A stretch of 43,776 bases of DNA from an uncultured Clostridia bacterium (GCA_947164825.1 CAMUYE010000008.1:1-43776), one strand, 5' to 3'. Counted from the stretch's first letter, positions 17,571 through 26,136 are shown. Translations and numbers: made by a program. The notes: generated by a model from the sequence alone, not told the origin.

Positions 17571-18302
17571 ATGGAAGTATGGGGTATGACCGATCCCGGA
17601 CTTGTACGGTCGCAAAATCAGGATTATTATCTGCTCCAGAAGCTTGGAAACCACGATCTGACCGCCGTTGTCTGCGACGGCATGGGCGGCGCCAAGTCCG
17701 GCAATATTGCCAGCCGCCTGGCCGCAGAGGTCTTTTCCGAGGAGATCCGGCGCGGCTACCGCGCCAACATGAGTCAGGATCAGGCAGACTACCTCCTGCG
17801 CACGGCGGTGTCCATCGCAAACACGGCCGTCTATGAAAACGCCCAGCTCAACCCCGATATGAGCGGCATGGGCACGACGCTCGTGGCGGTTCTCGTAATC
17901 GGAAAGCGCGCATATTTTGCAAATGTGGGCGACAGCCGGGGCTATCTGATGAACCGCCAGGGCATTCAGCGTGTCACCGTGGATCACTCCCTGGTGGAGC
18001 TTATGGTCCAGCGGGGAGAGCTCAGCTCTGAACAAGCGAAAAGCTATCCGGGCAAGAATTTCATCACCAGGGCCATCGGCACCGAACAGAGCGTGGAATG
18101 CGATCTCTATACCGCGGTCCTGCGGCCGGGAGACTGCGTCCTGCTCTGCAGCGACGGTCTGACAAATCATTTAGCGGATCAGGAGCTGTTGTTTGAAGTG
18201 ATCCACGGCGTGAACAAGCAAGACTGCTGCCAGCGGTTGATCGGCATCGCCAAGGATCGCGGCGCACCGGATAATGTCACGGCTGTCCTGATAGCCTGTT
18301 GA
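17571..18302 (+). CDS. prpC: PP2C-family Ser/Thr protein phosphatase (PrpC/Stp)
   Basis: A 243-residue metal-dependent phosphatase. Conserved PP2C motifs: TDPGLVRSQNQD near the N-terminus, VVCDGMGGAKSG (metal-binding Asp), GTTLVAVL, ANVGDSRGYLM, ITRAIG, LLCSDGLTNHL and GAPDNVTAVLI. It reverses phosphorylation by the PASTA kinase encoded 20 bases downstream, the standard prpC-prkC pair controlling cell-wall growth, translation and spore germination in Firmicutes. AAAGGAG precedes the ATG. Confidence 0.96.
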   Translation: MEVWGMTDPGLVRSQNQDYYLLQKLGNHDLTAVVCDGMGGAKSGNIASRLAAEVFSEEIRRGYRANMSQDQADYLLRTAVSIANTAVYENAQLNPDMSGMGTTLVAVLVIGKRAYFANVGDSRGYLMNRQGIQRVTVDHSLVELMVQRGELSSEQAKSYPGKNFITRAIGTEQSVECDLYTAVLRPGDCVLLCSDGLTNHLADQELLFEVIHGVNKQDCCQRLIGIAKDRGAPDNVTAVLIAC

Positions 18303-18322
18303 AGCGGAAGGGAGAATAGAAT

Positions 18323-20374
18323 ATGGAACAATATATCGGAAAGCTTCTGGACGGACGCTATGAGATCCAGGAGATCATCGGCGTCGGCGGCATGGCCGTG
18401 GTTTATAAGGCCATGGATCACCGCCTGAACCGTCTTGTAGCCGTCAAGATCCTCAAGGACGACTATCTCAACGACGCGGATTTCCGCCGCCGTTTTCACG
18501 GGGAGTCCCAGGCTGTCGCCATGCTTTCCCACCCGAACATCGTGAGCGTCTACGACGTGTCCAAGAACGACGGGATGGAATATATCGTGATGGAGCTGAT
18601 CGACGGGATCACGCTCAAGCAGTACATGGATCAGCGTTCGCCCCTCTCCTGGCGGGAGACCCTGCATTTCTCCATGCAGATCGCCAAGGCTTTGGAGCAC
18701 GCGCACAGCCGGGGCATCATCCACCGGGATATCAAGCCCCATAACGTGATGATCCTCAAAGACGGCAGCGTGAAAGTGGCTGACTTCGGCATCGCCCGCA
18801 TCACCTCCGCCCAGAACACCCTGACCAAGGAGGCCCTGGGTTCCGTCCATTACATCTCCCCCGAGCAGGCCAAGGGCGCCCGGGTCGACAACCGCTCCGA
18901 CATCTATTCCCTGGGCGTGGTCATGTACGAAATGCTCACGGGCAGACCCCCCTACGACGGCGAGACCCCGGTCAGCGTCGCCATCCAGCACATCAACGGG
19001 ACGCCGCTCTCCCCGTCGCTGCTCAACGGCGATATCCCCACGGGCCTGGAACAGATCACCATGCACGCCATGTGCTCCGATATCAACATCCGCTACGCCT
19101 CCATCACCGATATGCTCCGGGATATGGAGGAGTTCCGCAAGAACCCGAGCATTCGCTTTACCTTCCTGCCCAAGGGCAGCGTCGCGCCCGCGGGGGCTGC
19201 GCGGATCCAGCAGGGGAAGCAGCAGGACCCGGCAGTCCGCAAGAAGGAGCTGGAACGGGAATATGAACTCCAGGATCGGGATGAGCGCCGCCGCAGGATC
19301 TGGATGATCGCCGCCATCGCGCTGGCGGTTGCGGCTCTGATCGGTCTGCTGTTTCTGATCCTGGGCCAGCGGGGCGAGGACCCCCAGCCCAGCGACAGCG
19401 CCTCGACTTCCGGAGCCATCACCACGACCATTCCCAGCGAGGTCGTCGTACCCATCTTCATCGGCTCCATCTACGACGATATCCCCAAAGAGAACTATCC
19501 CTACATCAAGCTGGTCGTCAACGAGAGCTCTTACGAGTACGTCCAGGACGCCAATAAATTCCCCGCGGGCGTGGTGTTCGACCAGCGTCCGGCCAACGGA
19601 GAAAAGGTTCCCGTCGGAACGGAAGTGTTCCTGTACATCTCCCTGGGTGAAAAAACGGATAAGATGCCGAAGCTCGTGGGGTATTCCGCTGAGAACGCCA
19701 ACAGCCTGCTCAAGGCGCTGCAGATCGAACTCACGATCCTGACGGACAAGGAATACAGCGACGACATACCGGAAGGCTACGTGACCCGCACGGATCCCGA
19801 AGAAGGCGCCGAGCTGAAAAACGGCCGGGTCGTCACCATCTATATCAGCCAGGGCAAGGAGACCAAGACCGTCAACGTGCCCAACGTCGTCGGCGCGTCC
19901 CTTGAAAACGCCACCGCCTCCATCACCGCCAAGAAACTGAAGATCAGCAGCAGCGAGGAGTACAGCGATAAGGTCCCCGCCGGTTACGTGATCTCCCAGA
20001 ATCCCGTAGGCGGCACTGAGGTGGAGGAAGGCACCACGGTCAAGGTGGTCGTCTCCAAGGGCAAACAGACGGTTACCGTGCCGAACGTCAGCGGTATGTC
20101 TGAGAGCGCGGCGATCAGCGCTTTGGAAAAGCTGCATTTCACTGTAAAGATCAATCGCGAATACAACGACTACGTCTATGAGGGCCAGGTCATCCGGCAG
20201 TCTCCGGACGCCAACACCGAAGCAATGCCCGGGAGCACGATCACGATCACGGTCTCGATGGGACCGGAGCCGAAGCCCTCGTCCAGCGAGCCTGAGCCAT
20301 CCTCCGACGATCCGGAACCCTCCTCCAGCGAGGACGTGGAGCCGTCCTCCTCCGATGAAGCAGCGGCGCCCTGA
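18323..20374 (+). CDS. prkC: PASTA-domain Ser/Thr protein kinase (PrkC/PknB type)
   Basis: A 683-residue transmembrane kinase. Residues 1-270 are a eukaryote-like kinase domain with the Gly loop IGVGGMAVVYKA, VAVKIL lysine, catalytic HRDIKPHN and DFG. One membrane helix follows at about 326-348. Four PASTA domains lie outside the cell, starting near 375 (degenerate), 446, 517 and 586; they bind muropeptides or lipid II in homologues. The last 35 residues are an unusual Pro/Ser/Glu/Asp-rich tail. GGGAG precedes the ATG. It is part of the prpC-prkC-rsgA segment. Confidence 0.96.
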   Translation: MEQYIGKLLDGRYEIQEIIGVGGMAVVYKAMDHRLNRLVAVKILKDDYLNDADFRRRFHGESQAVAMLSHPNIVSVYDVSKNDGMEYIVMELIDGITLKQYMDQRSPLSWRETLHFSMQIAKALEHAHSRGIIHRDIKPHNVMILKDGSVKVADFGIARITSAQNTLTKEALGSVHYISPEQAKGARVDNRSDIYSLGVVMYEMLTGRPPYDGETPVSVAIQHINGTPLSPSLLNGDIPTGLEQITMHAMCSDINIRYASITDMLRDMEEFRKNPSIRFTFLPKGSVAPAGAARIQQGKQQDPAVRKKELEREYELQDRDERRRRIWMIAAIALAVAALIGLLFLILGQRGEDPQPSDSASTSGAITTTIPSEVVVPIFIGSIYDDIPKENYPYIKLVVNESSYEYVQDANKFPAGVVFDQRPANGEKVPVGTEVFLYISLGEKTDKMPKLVGYSAENANSLLKALQIELTILTDKEYSDDIPEGYVTRTDPEEGAELKNGRVVTIYISQGKETKTVNVPNVVGASLENATASITAKKLKISSSEEYSDKVPAGYVISQNPVGGTEVEEGTTVKVVVSKGKQTVTVPNVSGMSESAAISALEKLHFTVKINREYNDYVYEGQVIRQSPDANTEAMPGSTITITVSMGPEPKPSSSEPEPSSDDPEPSSSEDVEPSSSDEAAAP

Positions 20375-20385
20375 TGGGAGAAACT

Positions 20386-21273
20386 ATGGATGAATTGACC
20401 GGCGTGATTGTCAAGGCGCTCTCCGGCTTTTACTACGTGGACACCGGAACCGAGGTCCTGGAATGCCGCGCCCGGGGGATCTTCCGCAAAACCGGAGAAT
20501 CCCCCCTGGTGGGCGATCGGGTCACCCTGCGGATCGAGCAGGGGAAGGGGACGGTCCGGACCATCCTTTCCCGGCGGAACCGCTTTCTCCGACCCGCGGT
20601 GGCCAACATCGACGCCCTGGTGATCCTGGCATCCCGCTCCATCCCCGTGACGGACCCCTTTTTGATCGACCGCATGACGGTCCTCTCCCTGGCGCAGGGC
20701 GTGGAGCCCATCATCTGCGTCAACAAGAGCGATCTTGAAGATCCCGCCCCCCTGGCCGCGCTCTATGAAACCGCGGGCTTTTCCGTGGTCTGTACCAGCG
20801 CGGAAACCGGAGAGGGGATCGACGAACTGCGAACGCTCATTTCCGGAAAAACCGTGGCCTTTACCGGCAACTCCGGCGTCGGGAAAAGCACGATCCTCCA
20901 AAGGCTCTGCCCGGAACTGAAAATCGAGACCGGCGAGGTCTCCCAAAAGCTGGGCAGGGGCCGCCATACGACCCGGCACGTCGAACTCTTCCCCATCGGG
21001 GATGCGAGCTATGTGGTCGACACGCCCGGCTTCTCTTCCTTTGAGCTGGAGCTCATGGAGCCCATCCCCAAGGAGGAACTGTCGGAGCTCTTTCCGGACT
21101 TCCGGCCCTATCTGGGAAGCTGCCGCTTCCCGGACTGCGCCCATCGAAAAGAGCCCGACTGCGGCGTCCTTGCCGCCGTCGCCGCCGGACAGATCCGCCC
21201 TTCCCGCCACCGGAGCTACCTGCGGCTCTACGAAGCCGCGGAGCAGATCAAGCCCTGGGAGACCCGCCAGTAG
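20386..21273 (+). CDS. rsgA: Ribosome small-subunit biogenesis GTPase RsgA
   Basis: A circularly permuted GTPase of about 295 residues that acts in late 30S assembly. The motif order is G4 VNKSD, G5 TSAETG, G1 GNSGVGKST, then G3 DTPGF, which is diagnostic. An N-terminal OB-fold precedes it, and the C-terminal zinc site is the cysteine/histidine cluster in CRFPDCAHRKEPDCGV. Two starts are possible: ATG 20374, overlapping the prkC stop, or ATG 20386 with GGGAGA six bases upstream. The second is preferred. Confidence 0.96.
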   Translation: MDELTGVIVKALSGFYYVDTGTEVLECRARGIFRKTGESPLVGDRVTLRIEQGKGTVRTILSRRNRFLRPAVANIDALVILASRSIPVTDPFLIDRMTVLSLAQGVEPIICVNKSDLEDPAPLAALYETAGFSVVCTSAETGEGIDELRTLISGKTVAFTGNSGVGKSTILQRLCPELKIETGEVSQKLGRGRHTTRHVELFPIGDASYVVDTPGFSSFELELMEPIPKEELSELFPDFRPYLGSCRFPDCAHRKEPDCGVLAAVAAGQIRPSRHRSYLRLYEAAEQIKPWETRQ

Positions 21274-21276
21274 ACG

Positions 21277-21430
21277 AGGGATCAGGGAATGTAGCGCGGG
21301 CAATCTGCCCGCCGTGTCCCGCCGAAAGGGCGCTCATTGAGCGCAAGCCGTTCCCCACACGAACGAGGAATCAGGGATCAAGGATCCGCCCGTACTTCTC
21401 AATTCTTACTTCTCAATTCTCAACTTGTCA
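21277..21430 (+). repeat. Composite intergenic element: heptamers and three hairpins (rsgA-sipL gap)
   Basis: In order: two AGGGATC-type heptamers (21277-21290); a GTAG hairpin (21291-21312: stem GCGGGCA, loop ATC); a hairpin GCGCTC-ATT-GAGCGC (21330-21344); a hairpin CGTTC-N7-GAACG (21349-21365); three AGGGATC-type heptamers (21366-21386); and five TTCTCAA-type heptamers (21396-21430). The CGTTC hairpin and flanking heptamers match the element at 33094-33193. No protein-coding potential was seen here. Confidence 0.75.
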
Positions 21431-21436
21431 TACCCG

Positions 21437-21479
21437 CCGCCTTCCGCCGCATAGACTTGCAGCGGAAGGCGGTGTTTTT
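21437..21479 (+). terminator. Rho-independent terminator after the yicC-rsgA operon
   Basis: An 11-bp perfect stem (CCGCCTTCCGC at 21437-21447 pairing with 21462-21472) is followed by TGTTTTT. The right arm contains AAGGCGGTG, which also looks like a ribosome site for the small frame starting at 21480. Confidence 0.75.
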
Positions 21480-21623
21480 ATGTTCTGCAATCGATTGCTG
21501 TGCCGTCCCATCCTTTGGGCAGGCGCGGCTTTTTTGATTTCAGCCCTGATCGGTTCGTTTTGGATCAGCTTTCTGTTAGGCGGGCTCCTTCTGTGTATCG
21601 GGATTCTGACCAGATGCCCGTAA
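21480..21623 (+). CDS. Possible 47-residue hydrophobic membrane protein
   Basis: A small reading frame starting MFCNRLLCRPILW and ending ILTRCP. Two hydrophobic stretches (about residues 11-24 and 27-43) with a polar CNRLLCR head could make a membrane hairpin. It has four cysteines. AAGGCGGTG lies 5 bases before the ATG, but that sequence is also the right arm of a terminator, so the resemblance may be accidental. It sits 75 bases upstream of sipL. Not recognised as a known family; could be a sporulation-associated microprotein or chance. Confidence 0.35.
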   Translation: MFCNRLLCRPILWAGAAFLISALIGSFWISFLLGGLLLCIGILTRCP

Positions 21624-21639
21624 AAATCAGGAACGCGAG

Positions 21640-21668
21640 GCATGTCCGAAGACTCTGACACATATAGT
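21640..21668 (+). promoter_or_regulatory. Putative SigE-type sporulation promoter of sipL-spoIVA
   Basis: GCATGTC (21640-21646) and CATATAGT (21661-21668) are 14 bases apart. This matches the Bacillus/Clostridium SigE consensus (kmATATT, 13-15 bases, CATACAnT) at 5 of 7 and, leaving out the N position, 6 of 7. It lies 30 bases before the sipL start, and both downstream genes are mother-cell SigE genes in other spore formers. Confidence 0.5.
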
Positions 21669-21698
21669 ATTAGCAGAAATCACAAGGAGGAAGCGGCA

Positions 21699-23219
21699 AT
21701 GGAAATTCTGTTTCAAACACAGACAATCAAATATCTCGCCGAAAAACGCTTTGACGATCTCCATCAGGAGCAGACCGGAGAGATCGCGATTCCCGAAACC
21801 CTGCCCGCCCTGGGCAAGGTGGTGGACTGCTTCGGGACGGTCCTGGTCCGGGATCGGACCGTGGACAGCTCCGGCGGCAGCGTGAGTGTCTCCGGCGGCA
21901 TTCAGGCCGGCGTGCTTTACGTCCCGGAAGGGGAGGAGGGTTTGGAACGGCTGGAGCTTTGGCTCCCCTTTACGGTGACAAAGAAAGTACAGGCCCAGCC
22001 CAACGCGATTTTGCACTACTGGGGCTGGCTGCGATCCATCGACGCCAGGTTCGTCAATGAGCGGAAGCTGCTGATCCGGGCGGATCTCGGCAGCGAGCTC
22101 ACCCTTTTGACGCCCACGGAGCTGGAGCTTCAGAAGGTCGAAAGCTGTCCGCGGGGGCTCATGTGCAAAACGGAGACCTTCCCCATGCGGCTCCCGCTCT
22201 GCGCAGCGGAAAAGGAGGTGCGCATCGCCGACGAAGTGCTGATGCCGGAGTCCGGGCCCGGGATCGACAGGCTGCTCAAAGCCCAGTGTACGGTGGAGCT
22301 CGGAGCGCGGCGCATCCTCGGAGAGCGTGCGGTCTTCGAGGGAGAACTGCGCCTTCGCGTTCTCGGCATGACCGAGGACGACGAGCTCGTCTCCTGGAGC
22401 GGCACAGTGCCCTTCTCGCAGTACGCGGACCTGGACGGCAGCATGTCCGAAGACGCCGATCTCGTGATCCAGCCGATCCTGAACCACATGGAGATCGACA
22501 CAGACGGCCAGCCGGACAGTCTTCGCCTCCTCGTCAACGTCAGCTTTACGGCCCAGATGGTGGTCTGGGGCGAAGTGCCGGTTACCCTGACCCAGGACGC
22601 CTATTACCTCAACGGCAGTTTCGAGCCGACCTGGCAGACGGTGGAGCTCTCGCCCTGCCTGGACAGCCTGGAACGTGATCTGAACCAGAGCGTTGCCCTG
22701 CCTGAGGAGCTGGGAGAACTGCTGGATTGGACGGTTTTCCGGGACAAAGCCTCCGCCTCCCCGGGCGAGGATGCGGCCCGGGCCAACATGGGCGTCAACA
22801 TCCTGTATTATGACGGCAGCCATAAGCTGCAAAACAGGTTCATCCGGCAGGAGATCCGGATCGAACGCAAGGCGGATCCCTCGGCGGATTGGCGCTGCAC
22901 GTTGGGCCTTGCCTCGGAACCGAGCCGACAGGGGAGCGCGCTGCTGCTTCCCCTGCGGGTGCGGGAGCGTTACTGTCAGATGAGCGCGCTGCGCAATCTC
23001 AGCGGCGGAAGCCTGACCCCGGAGCCGAAGGGAGAAGGCCCGTCTCTGATCGTTCGCGCCGCGTCGGGCGATCTCTGGGAGATTGCGCGGGAGAACGGCA
23101 GCACCGTCCAGGCCATCCAGACGGCCAATGAACTCGAGGAAGCCTGTCTGACACGGGAACGCCTGCTGCTGATCCCAACTGGCAGGGGAGTCAACACCCT
23201 GGAGGAGGTGGTACGATGA
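21699..23219 (+). CDS. sipL: SpoIVA-interacting protein SipL-like (DUF3794 domains plus LysM)
   Basis: A 506-residue protein. Residues 1 to about 440 hold repeated DUF3794-type beta domains. Residues about 448-495 form a LysM domain (SLIVRAASGDLWEIARENGSTVQAIQ). This architecture is that of Clostridioides difficile SipL, whose LysM domain binds SpoIVA and tethers the coat to the forespore. A frame extension to 21642 is possible, but AAGGAGG directly before ATG 21699 decides the start. Its end overlaps spoIVA by 4 bases, which supports the SipL assignment. Confidence 0.88.
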   Translation: MEILFQTQTIKYLAEKRFDDLHQEQTGEIAIPETLPALGKVVDCFGTVLVRDRTVDSSGGSVSVSGGIQAGVLYVPEGEEGLERLELWLPFTVTKKVQAQPNAILHYWGWLRSIDARFVNERKLLIRADLGSELTLLTPTELELQKVESCPRGLMCKTETFPMRLPLCAAEKEVRIADEVLMPESGPGIDRLLKAQCTVELGARRILGERAVFEGELRLRVLGMTEDDELVSWSGTVPFSQYADLDGSMSEDADLVIQPILNHMEIDTDGQPDSLRLLVNVSFTAQMVVWGEVPVTLTQDAYYLNGSFEPTWQTVELSPCLDSLERDLNQSVALPEELGELLDWTVFRDKASASPGEDAARANMGVNILYYDGSHKLQNRFIRQEIRIERKADPSADWRCTLGLASEPSRQGSALLLPLRVRERYCQMSALRNLSGGSLTPEPKGEGPSLIVRAASGDLWEIARENGSTVQAIQTANELEEACLTRERLLLIPTGRGVNTLEEVVR

Positions 23220-24685
23220 AGCTGTATGAGGATATGGAGCGGCGTACCCGGGGGAACGTCTACATCGGCGTCACCGGACCGGTTCGCGTGGGGAAATCCA
23301 CCTTTGTCAAGCGGGTAATGGAGGAGCTGATTCTTCCAAATATCCAGGATGAATACATCCGGGAGCGGGCCAGAGACGAACTGCCCCAGAGCGGTTCCGG
23401 CAAGACGATCATGACAGCCGAGCCGAAGTTTGTCCCGGAACAGGCGGTGGAGATCTGTCCCGACGGGCAGACAAAACTCTCCGTCCGCCTCATCGACTCG
23501 GTGGGCTACGTGATCCCCGGCGCTCTGGGGGCCATGGAGGACGGGGCGCCGCGCATGGTCACGACCCCGTGGTTCGACCGGGAGATCTCCCTGACCGACG
23601 CTGCGGAGCTGGGCACAAAGAAGGTCATGGAAGACCACTGCACCGTTGGAGTCGTGATTACCACCGACGGCAGCGTTACCGACATTCCCCGGAAGGATTA
23701 CGCGGAAGCGGAGCTCCGTGCGATCCGGGATATGCAGGCCACGGGAAAGCCCTTTCTCGTTCTGCTCAATACGACCCGGCCGGAAACCCAGGAGACAGCG
23801 GAACTGACCGCAAGCCTGGAACAGAGCACGGGAGCGCGGGTGCTGGCAGTGGATATCCTGAGGCTGGACAGGGACGGGATCACGGGGATTCTGTCGGAAA
23901 TGCTGGGCCAATTCCCCCCGGCGATGCTGGAATTCAGCTTCCCCTCCTGGTTCGACGCTCTGGAACCGGAGCATCCCTGCAAACGGCAGCTCTATTCTGT
24001 GATCCGGGATGCTGCGCCCCGTGTAGAGCGCGTCAGCAAGGCTGCGCTGATGTCTGAAGCCCTGGAGGCTATGGAAGACGTCAGTACCTGTTCCGTGCGG
24101 GAGATCGACCTGGGTTGCGGCACGATCCGCTATGCCGTAACGCTGCCCGACGCGCTGTTCTATGAACTGTTGTCCCAGCGTTCCGGCATCACGATGAACG
24201 ACGACGCGGATCTGCTCCGTGCGCTGAGCCGCTATGCCGAGATCCGCGAGGAATACGAACGCCTGCAGTCGGCCTTGGAGCAGGTTCGCAGCACAGGCTA
24301 CGGCGTCGTGATCCCGGAGCGGGAAGAACTAAGCCTCCAAACTCCGGAACTGGTCAAAAAGGGCGGGGCCTGGGGGGTGCGGCTGCGGGCTTCCGCGCCG
24401 TCGATCCACATGCTCCGGGCGGATCTGGCCGCGGAACTGAGCCCTACGGTGGGCAGCGAGGTCCAGGCCCGGGAACTGGTACAAAGTCTGGTTTCCGCCT
24501 GTGAAGGCGACGACGGAACGGTATGGGAAAGCAATTTGTTCGGCAAAACGCTCTATGACCTGGTCAGCGAAAGACTGAACGCAAAGCTCACCGATCTGCC
24601 GGAAGACGCACGCATGAAGCTCCGCCGCGCCCTGGAGCGCATCGTCAACGAAGGCGCCAACGGCCTGATCTGCCTCGTGCTGTAA
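23216..24685 (+). CDS. spoIVA: Stage IV sporulation protein A (coat assembly ATPase)
   Basis: A 489-residue protein, close to the 492 of B. subtilis SpoIVA. The N-terminal GTPase-like ATPase domain begins YEDMERRTRGNVYIGVTGPVRVGKST, with Walker A at residues 21-29, and continues with DSVGYVIPGALG. Middle and C-terminal domains follow, ending EGANGLICLVL. SpoIVA polymerises by ATP hydrolysis on the forespore outer membrane to form the coat basement layer. GGAGGTGG lies within the end of sipL, giving tight coupling. It shows the organism can form endospores, or descends from one that could. Confidence 0.97.
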   Translation: MKLYEDMERRTRGNVYIGVTGPVRVGKSTFVKRVMEELILPNIQDEYIRERARDELPQSGSGKTIMTAEPKFVPEQAVEICPDGQTKLSVRLIDSVGYVIPGALGAMEDGAPRMVTTPWFDREISLTDAAELGTKKVMEDHCTVGVVITTDGSVTDIPRKDYAEAELRAIRDMQATGKPFLVLLNTTRPETQETAELTASLEQSTGARVLAVDILRLDRDGITGILSEMLGQFPPAMLEFSFPSWFDALEPEHPCKRQLYSVIRDAAPRVERVSKAALMSEALEAMEDVSTCSVREIDLGCGTIRYAVTLPDALFYELLSQRSGITMNDDADLLRALSRYAEIREEYERLQSALEQVRSTGYGVVIPEREELSLQTPELVKKGGAWGVRLRASAPSIHMLRADLAAELSPTVGSEVQARELVQSLVSACEGDDGTVWESNLFGKTLYDLVSERLNAKLTDLPEDARMKLRRALERIVNEGANGLICLVL

Positions 24686-24700
24686 AAAAAGAAATCGGGC

Positions 24701-24729
24701 TTGCATTCCATTCTCATTTGCGGTACAAT
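24701..24729 (+). promoter_or_regulatory. SigA-type promoter of the aminotransferase gene
   Basis: TTGCAT (24701-24706) and TACAAT (24724-24729) are 17 bases apart. The -10 box lies within a nested dyad (24722-24764), so the promoter is probably regulated. Confidence 0.7.
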
Positions 24730-24764
24730 ATAAATGTCATAAACAAGTGACATTACAGTGTACC
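24722..24764. promoter_or_regulatory. Nested inverted repeat over the aminotransferase transcription start
   Basis: Inner arms AATGTCA (24733-24739) and TGACATT (24748-24754) surround an 8-base centre. Outer arms GGTACA (24722-24727) and TGTACC (24759-24764) are almost concentric with them. The inner dyad covers the expected +1 site. It could be a repressor operator or a leader hairpin. Confidence 0.5.
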
Positions 24765-24787
24765 ACATGGGAAAGGATGAAGATACT

Positions 24788-26062
24788 TTGGAACCCTTTG
24801 CAACGATGACGCTTCCCGAGAAGGAAGCCCTTTACAAGACTCTGCGGGAAGAATATGACCGTGTCTGCCAGCGGAAGCTCAAGCTCAACATGGCCCGCGG
24901 AAAGCCCGGCAAGGAACAGCTGGACCTTGTCTCCGGGATTCTGACGGTTCTGACCGATCCTGAGGATTGCGTCAGCGACGGAATGGACGTCCGCAACTAC
25001 GGCGAACTGGCCGGTATTCCCGCCGCCAAGCAGCTCTTCGCCGAGATCCTTGGCTGCAAGCCGGAGCAGTGCTTCATCGGCGGCAGCGCCAGCCTCCAGC
25101 TTATGTACGATCTCATCGCCAAGGCCATGACCCACGGCCTGAAGAACAGCCCCCGTCCCTGGTCCCGGGAAGCCAAGCTCAAATGGCTCTGCCCGGCTCC
25201 CGGCTATGACCGCCACTTTGGCATCACCGGCCATTTCGGCATGGAGATGATCCCGGTTCCCATGACGGAAGAGGGGCCGGATCTGGACGTGGTGGAGGAA
25301 CTGGTAAAAGATCCCGCCGTCAAGGGCATCTGGTGCGTTCCCAAGTATTCCAATCCCCAGGGTATCGTCTACTCCGAGCAGACCATCCGCAGACTTGCGG
25401 CGCTTCGTCCCGCGGCCCCGGACTTCGCCCTGATGTGGGATAACGCCTACTGTGTCCACGAGGTTTTCGGCGAGTATCTGCCCTTCCCGGATATCCTCTC
25501 CCTCTGCGCCGAGGCCGGGAACCCGGATATGGTCTATGAGTTCGCCTCCACCTCCAAGATCACCTTCCCCGGAGCCGGTATCAGCGTCATGGCCTGCAGC
25601 GAGGCCAACCAGGCCTATCTCCAGAGCCTGCTGAAGTACCAGATCATCTCCTACGACAAGGTCAACCAGCTCCGCCACGTTCGCTTCCTCCGGGATAAGG
25701 CCCACACCATCGAGGTCATGAAGGGTCACGCCGAGGTGCTGCGTCCCAAGTTCTCCTGCGTACTGGATACGCTGGCCCGGGAGATCGGGCCCCTGGGCCT
25801 GGCCGACTGGGAAGAGCCCAAGGGCGGCTACTTCGTCTCCGTCAACACGCTGCCCGGCCTTGCCAAGCGTACCCTGGCTCTCTGCAAAGAGGCCGGCGTC
25901 ACCATGACAGCCGCCGGTGCCACCTTCCCCTACGGAAAGGATCCCGCCGACAGCAACATCCGCATCGCGCCCAGCTATCCCTCTCTCGACGAGCTCCGTC
26001 AGGCAATTGAAATCTTCTGCCTCTGCCTGAAGCTCGCCGCGCTGGAGCAGTATGCCGGATAA
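24788..26062 (+). CDS. Fold-type I aminotransferase (MocR-like/aspartate aminotransferase subgroup)
   Basis: A PLP enzyme of about 424 residues. The N-terminal LKLNMARGKPGKEQLDLVSG and RNYGELAGIPAAKQLFAEILG segments are typical of the Aminotran_MocR group. PLP lysine is K257 in FASTSKITFPGAGISVMA; MWDNAYCVHE has the cofactor-binding Asp and Tyr. The likely reaction is transfer of an amino group from aspartate or alanine to 2-oxoglutarate; substrate is not certain. The frame allows GTG 24758 or ATG 24767, but TTG 24788 has AAAGGA ten bases upstream. It stands alone between its own promoter and a terminator-like hairpin. Confidence 0.88.
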   Translation: MEPFATMTLPEKEALYKTLREEYDRVCQRKLKLNMARGKPGKEQLDLVSGILTVLTDPEDCVSDGMDVRNYGELAGIPAAKQLFAEILGCKPEQCFIGGSASLQLMYDLIAKAMTHGLKNSPRPWSREAKLKWLCPAPGYDRHFGITGHFGMEMIPVPMTEEGPDLDVVEELVKDPAVKGIWCVPKYSNPQGIVYSEQTIRRLAALRPAAPDFALMWDNAYCVHEVFGEYLPFPDILSLCAEAGNPDMVYEFASTSKITFPGAGISVMACSEANQAYLQSLLKYQIISYDKVNQLRHVRFLRDKAHTIEVMKGHAEVLRPKFSCVLDTLAREIGPLGLADWEEPKGGYFVSVNTLPGLAKRTLALCKEAGVTMTAAGATFPYGKDPADSNIRIAPSYPSLDELRQAIEIFCLCLKLAALEQYAG

Positions 26063-26077
26063 CGGGTTCCGACCCAA

Positions 26078-26112
26078 CAGCCCCCACGGGAACGATACGC
26101 CCGTGGGGGCTG
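26078..26112 (+). terminator. Terminator-like hairpin after the aminotransferase gene
   Basis: A perfect 13-bp stem (CAGCCCCCACGGG at 26078-26090 pairing with 26100-26112) with a 9-base loop. The following sequence CATTACTTTCC is only moderately T-rich, so termination may be partial. Confidence 0.65.
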
Positions 26113-26136
26113 CATTACTTTCCGATGAGAGTTTTC

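Noticed and set aside
18179..20137. 652-codon open frame antisense to prkC
   Set aside because: Covers the well-supported kinase gene in reverse; no recognisable motif and biased composition.
21337..21537. 66-codon frame within the rsgA-sipL gap
   Set aside because: It consists of heptamer repeats and the terminator hairpin and lacks a ribosome site.
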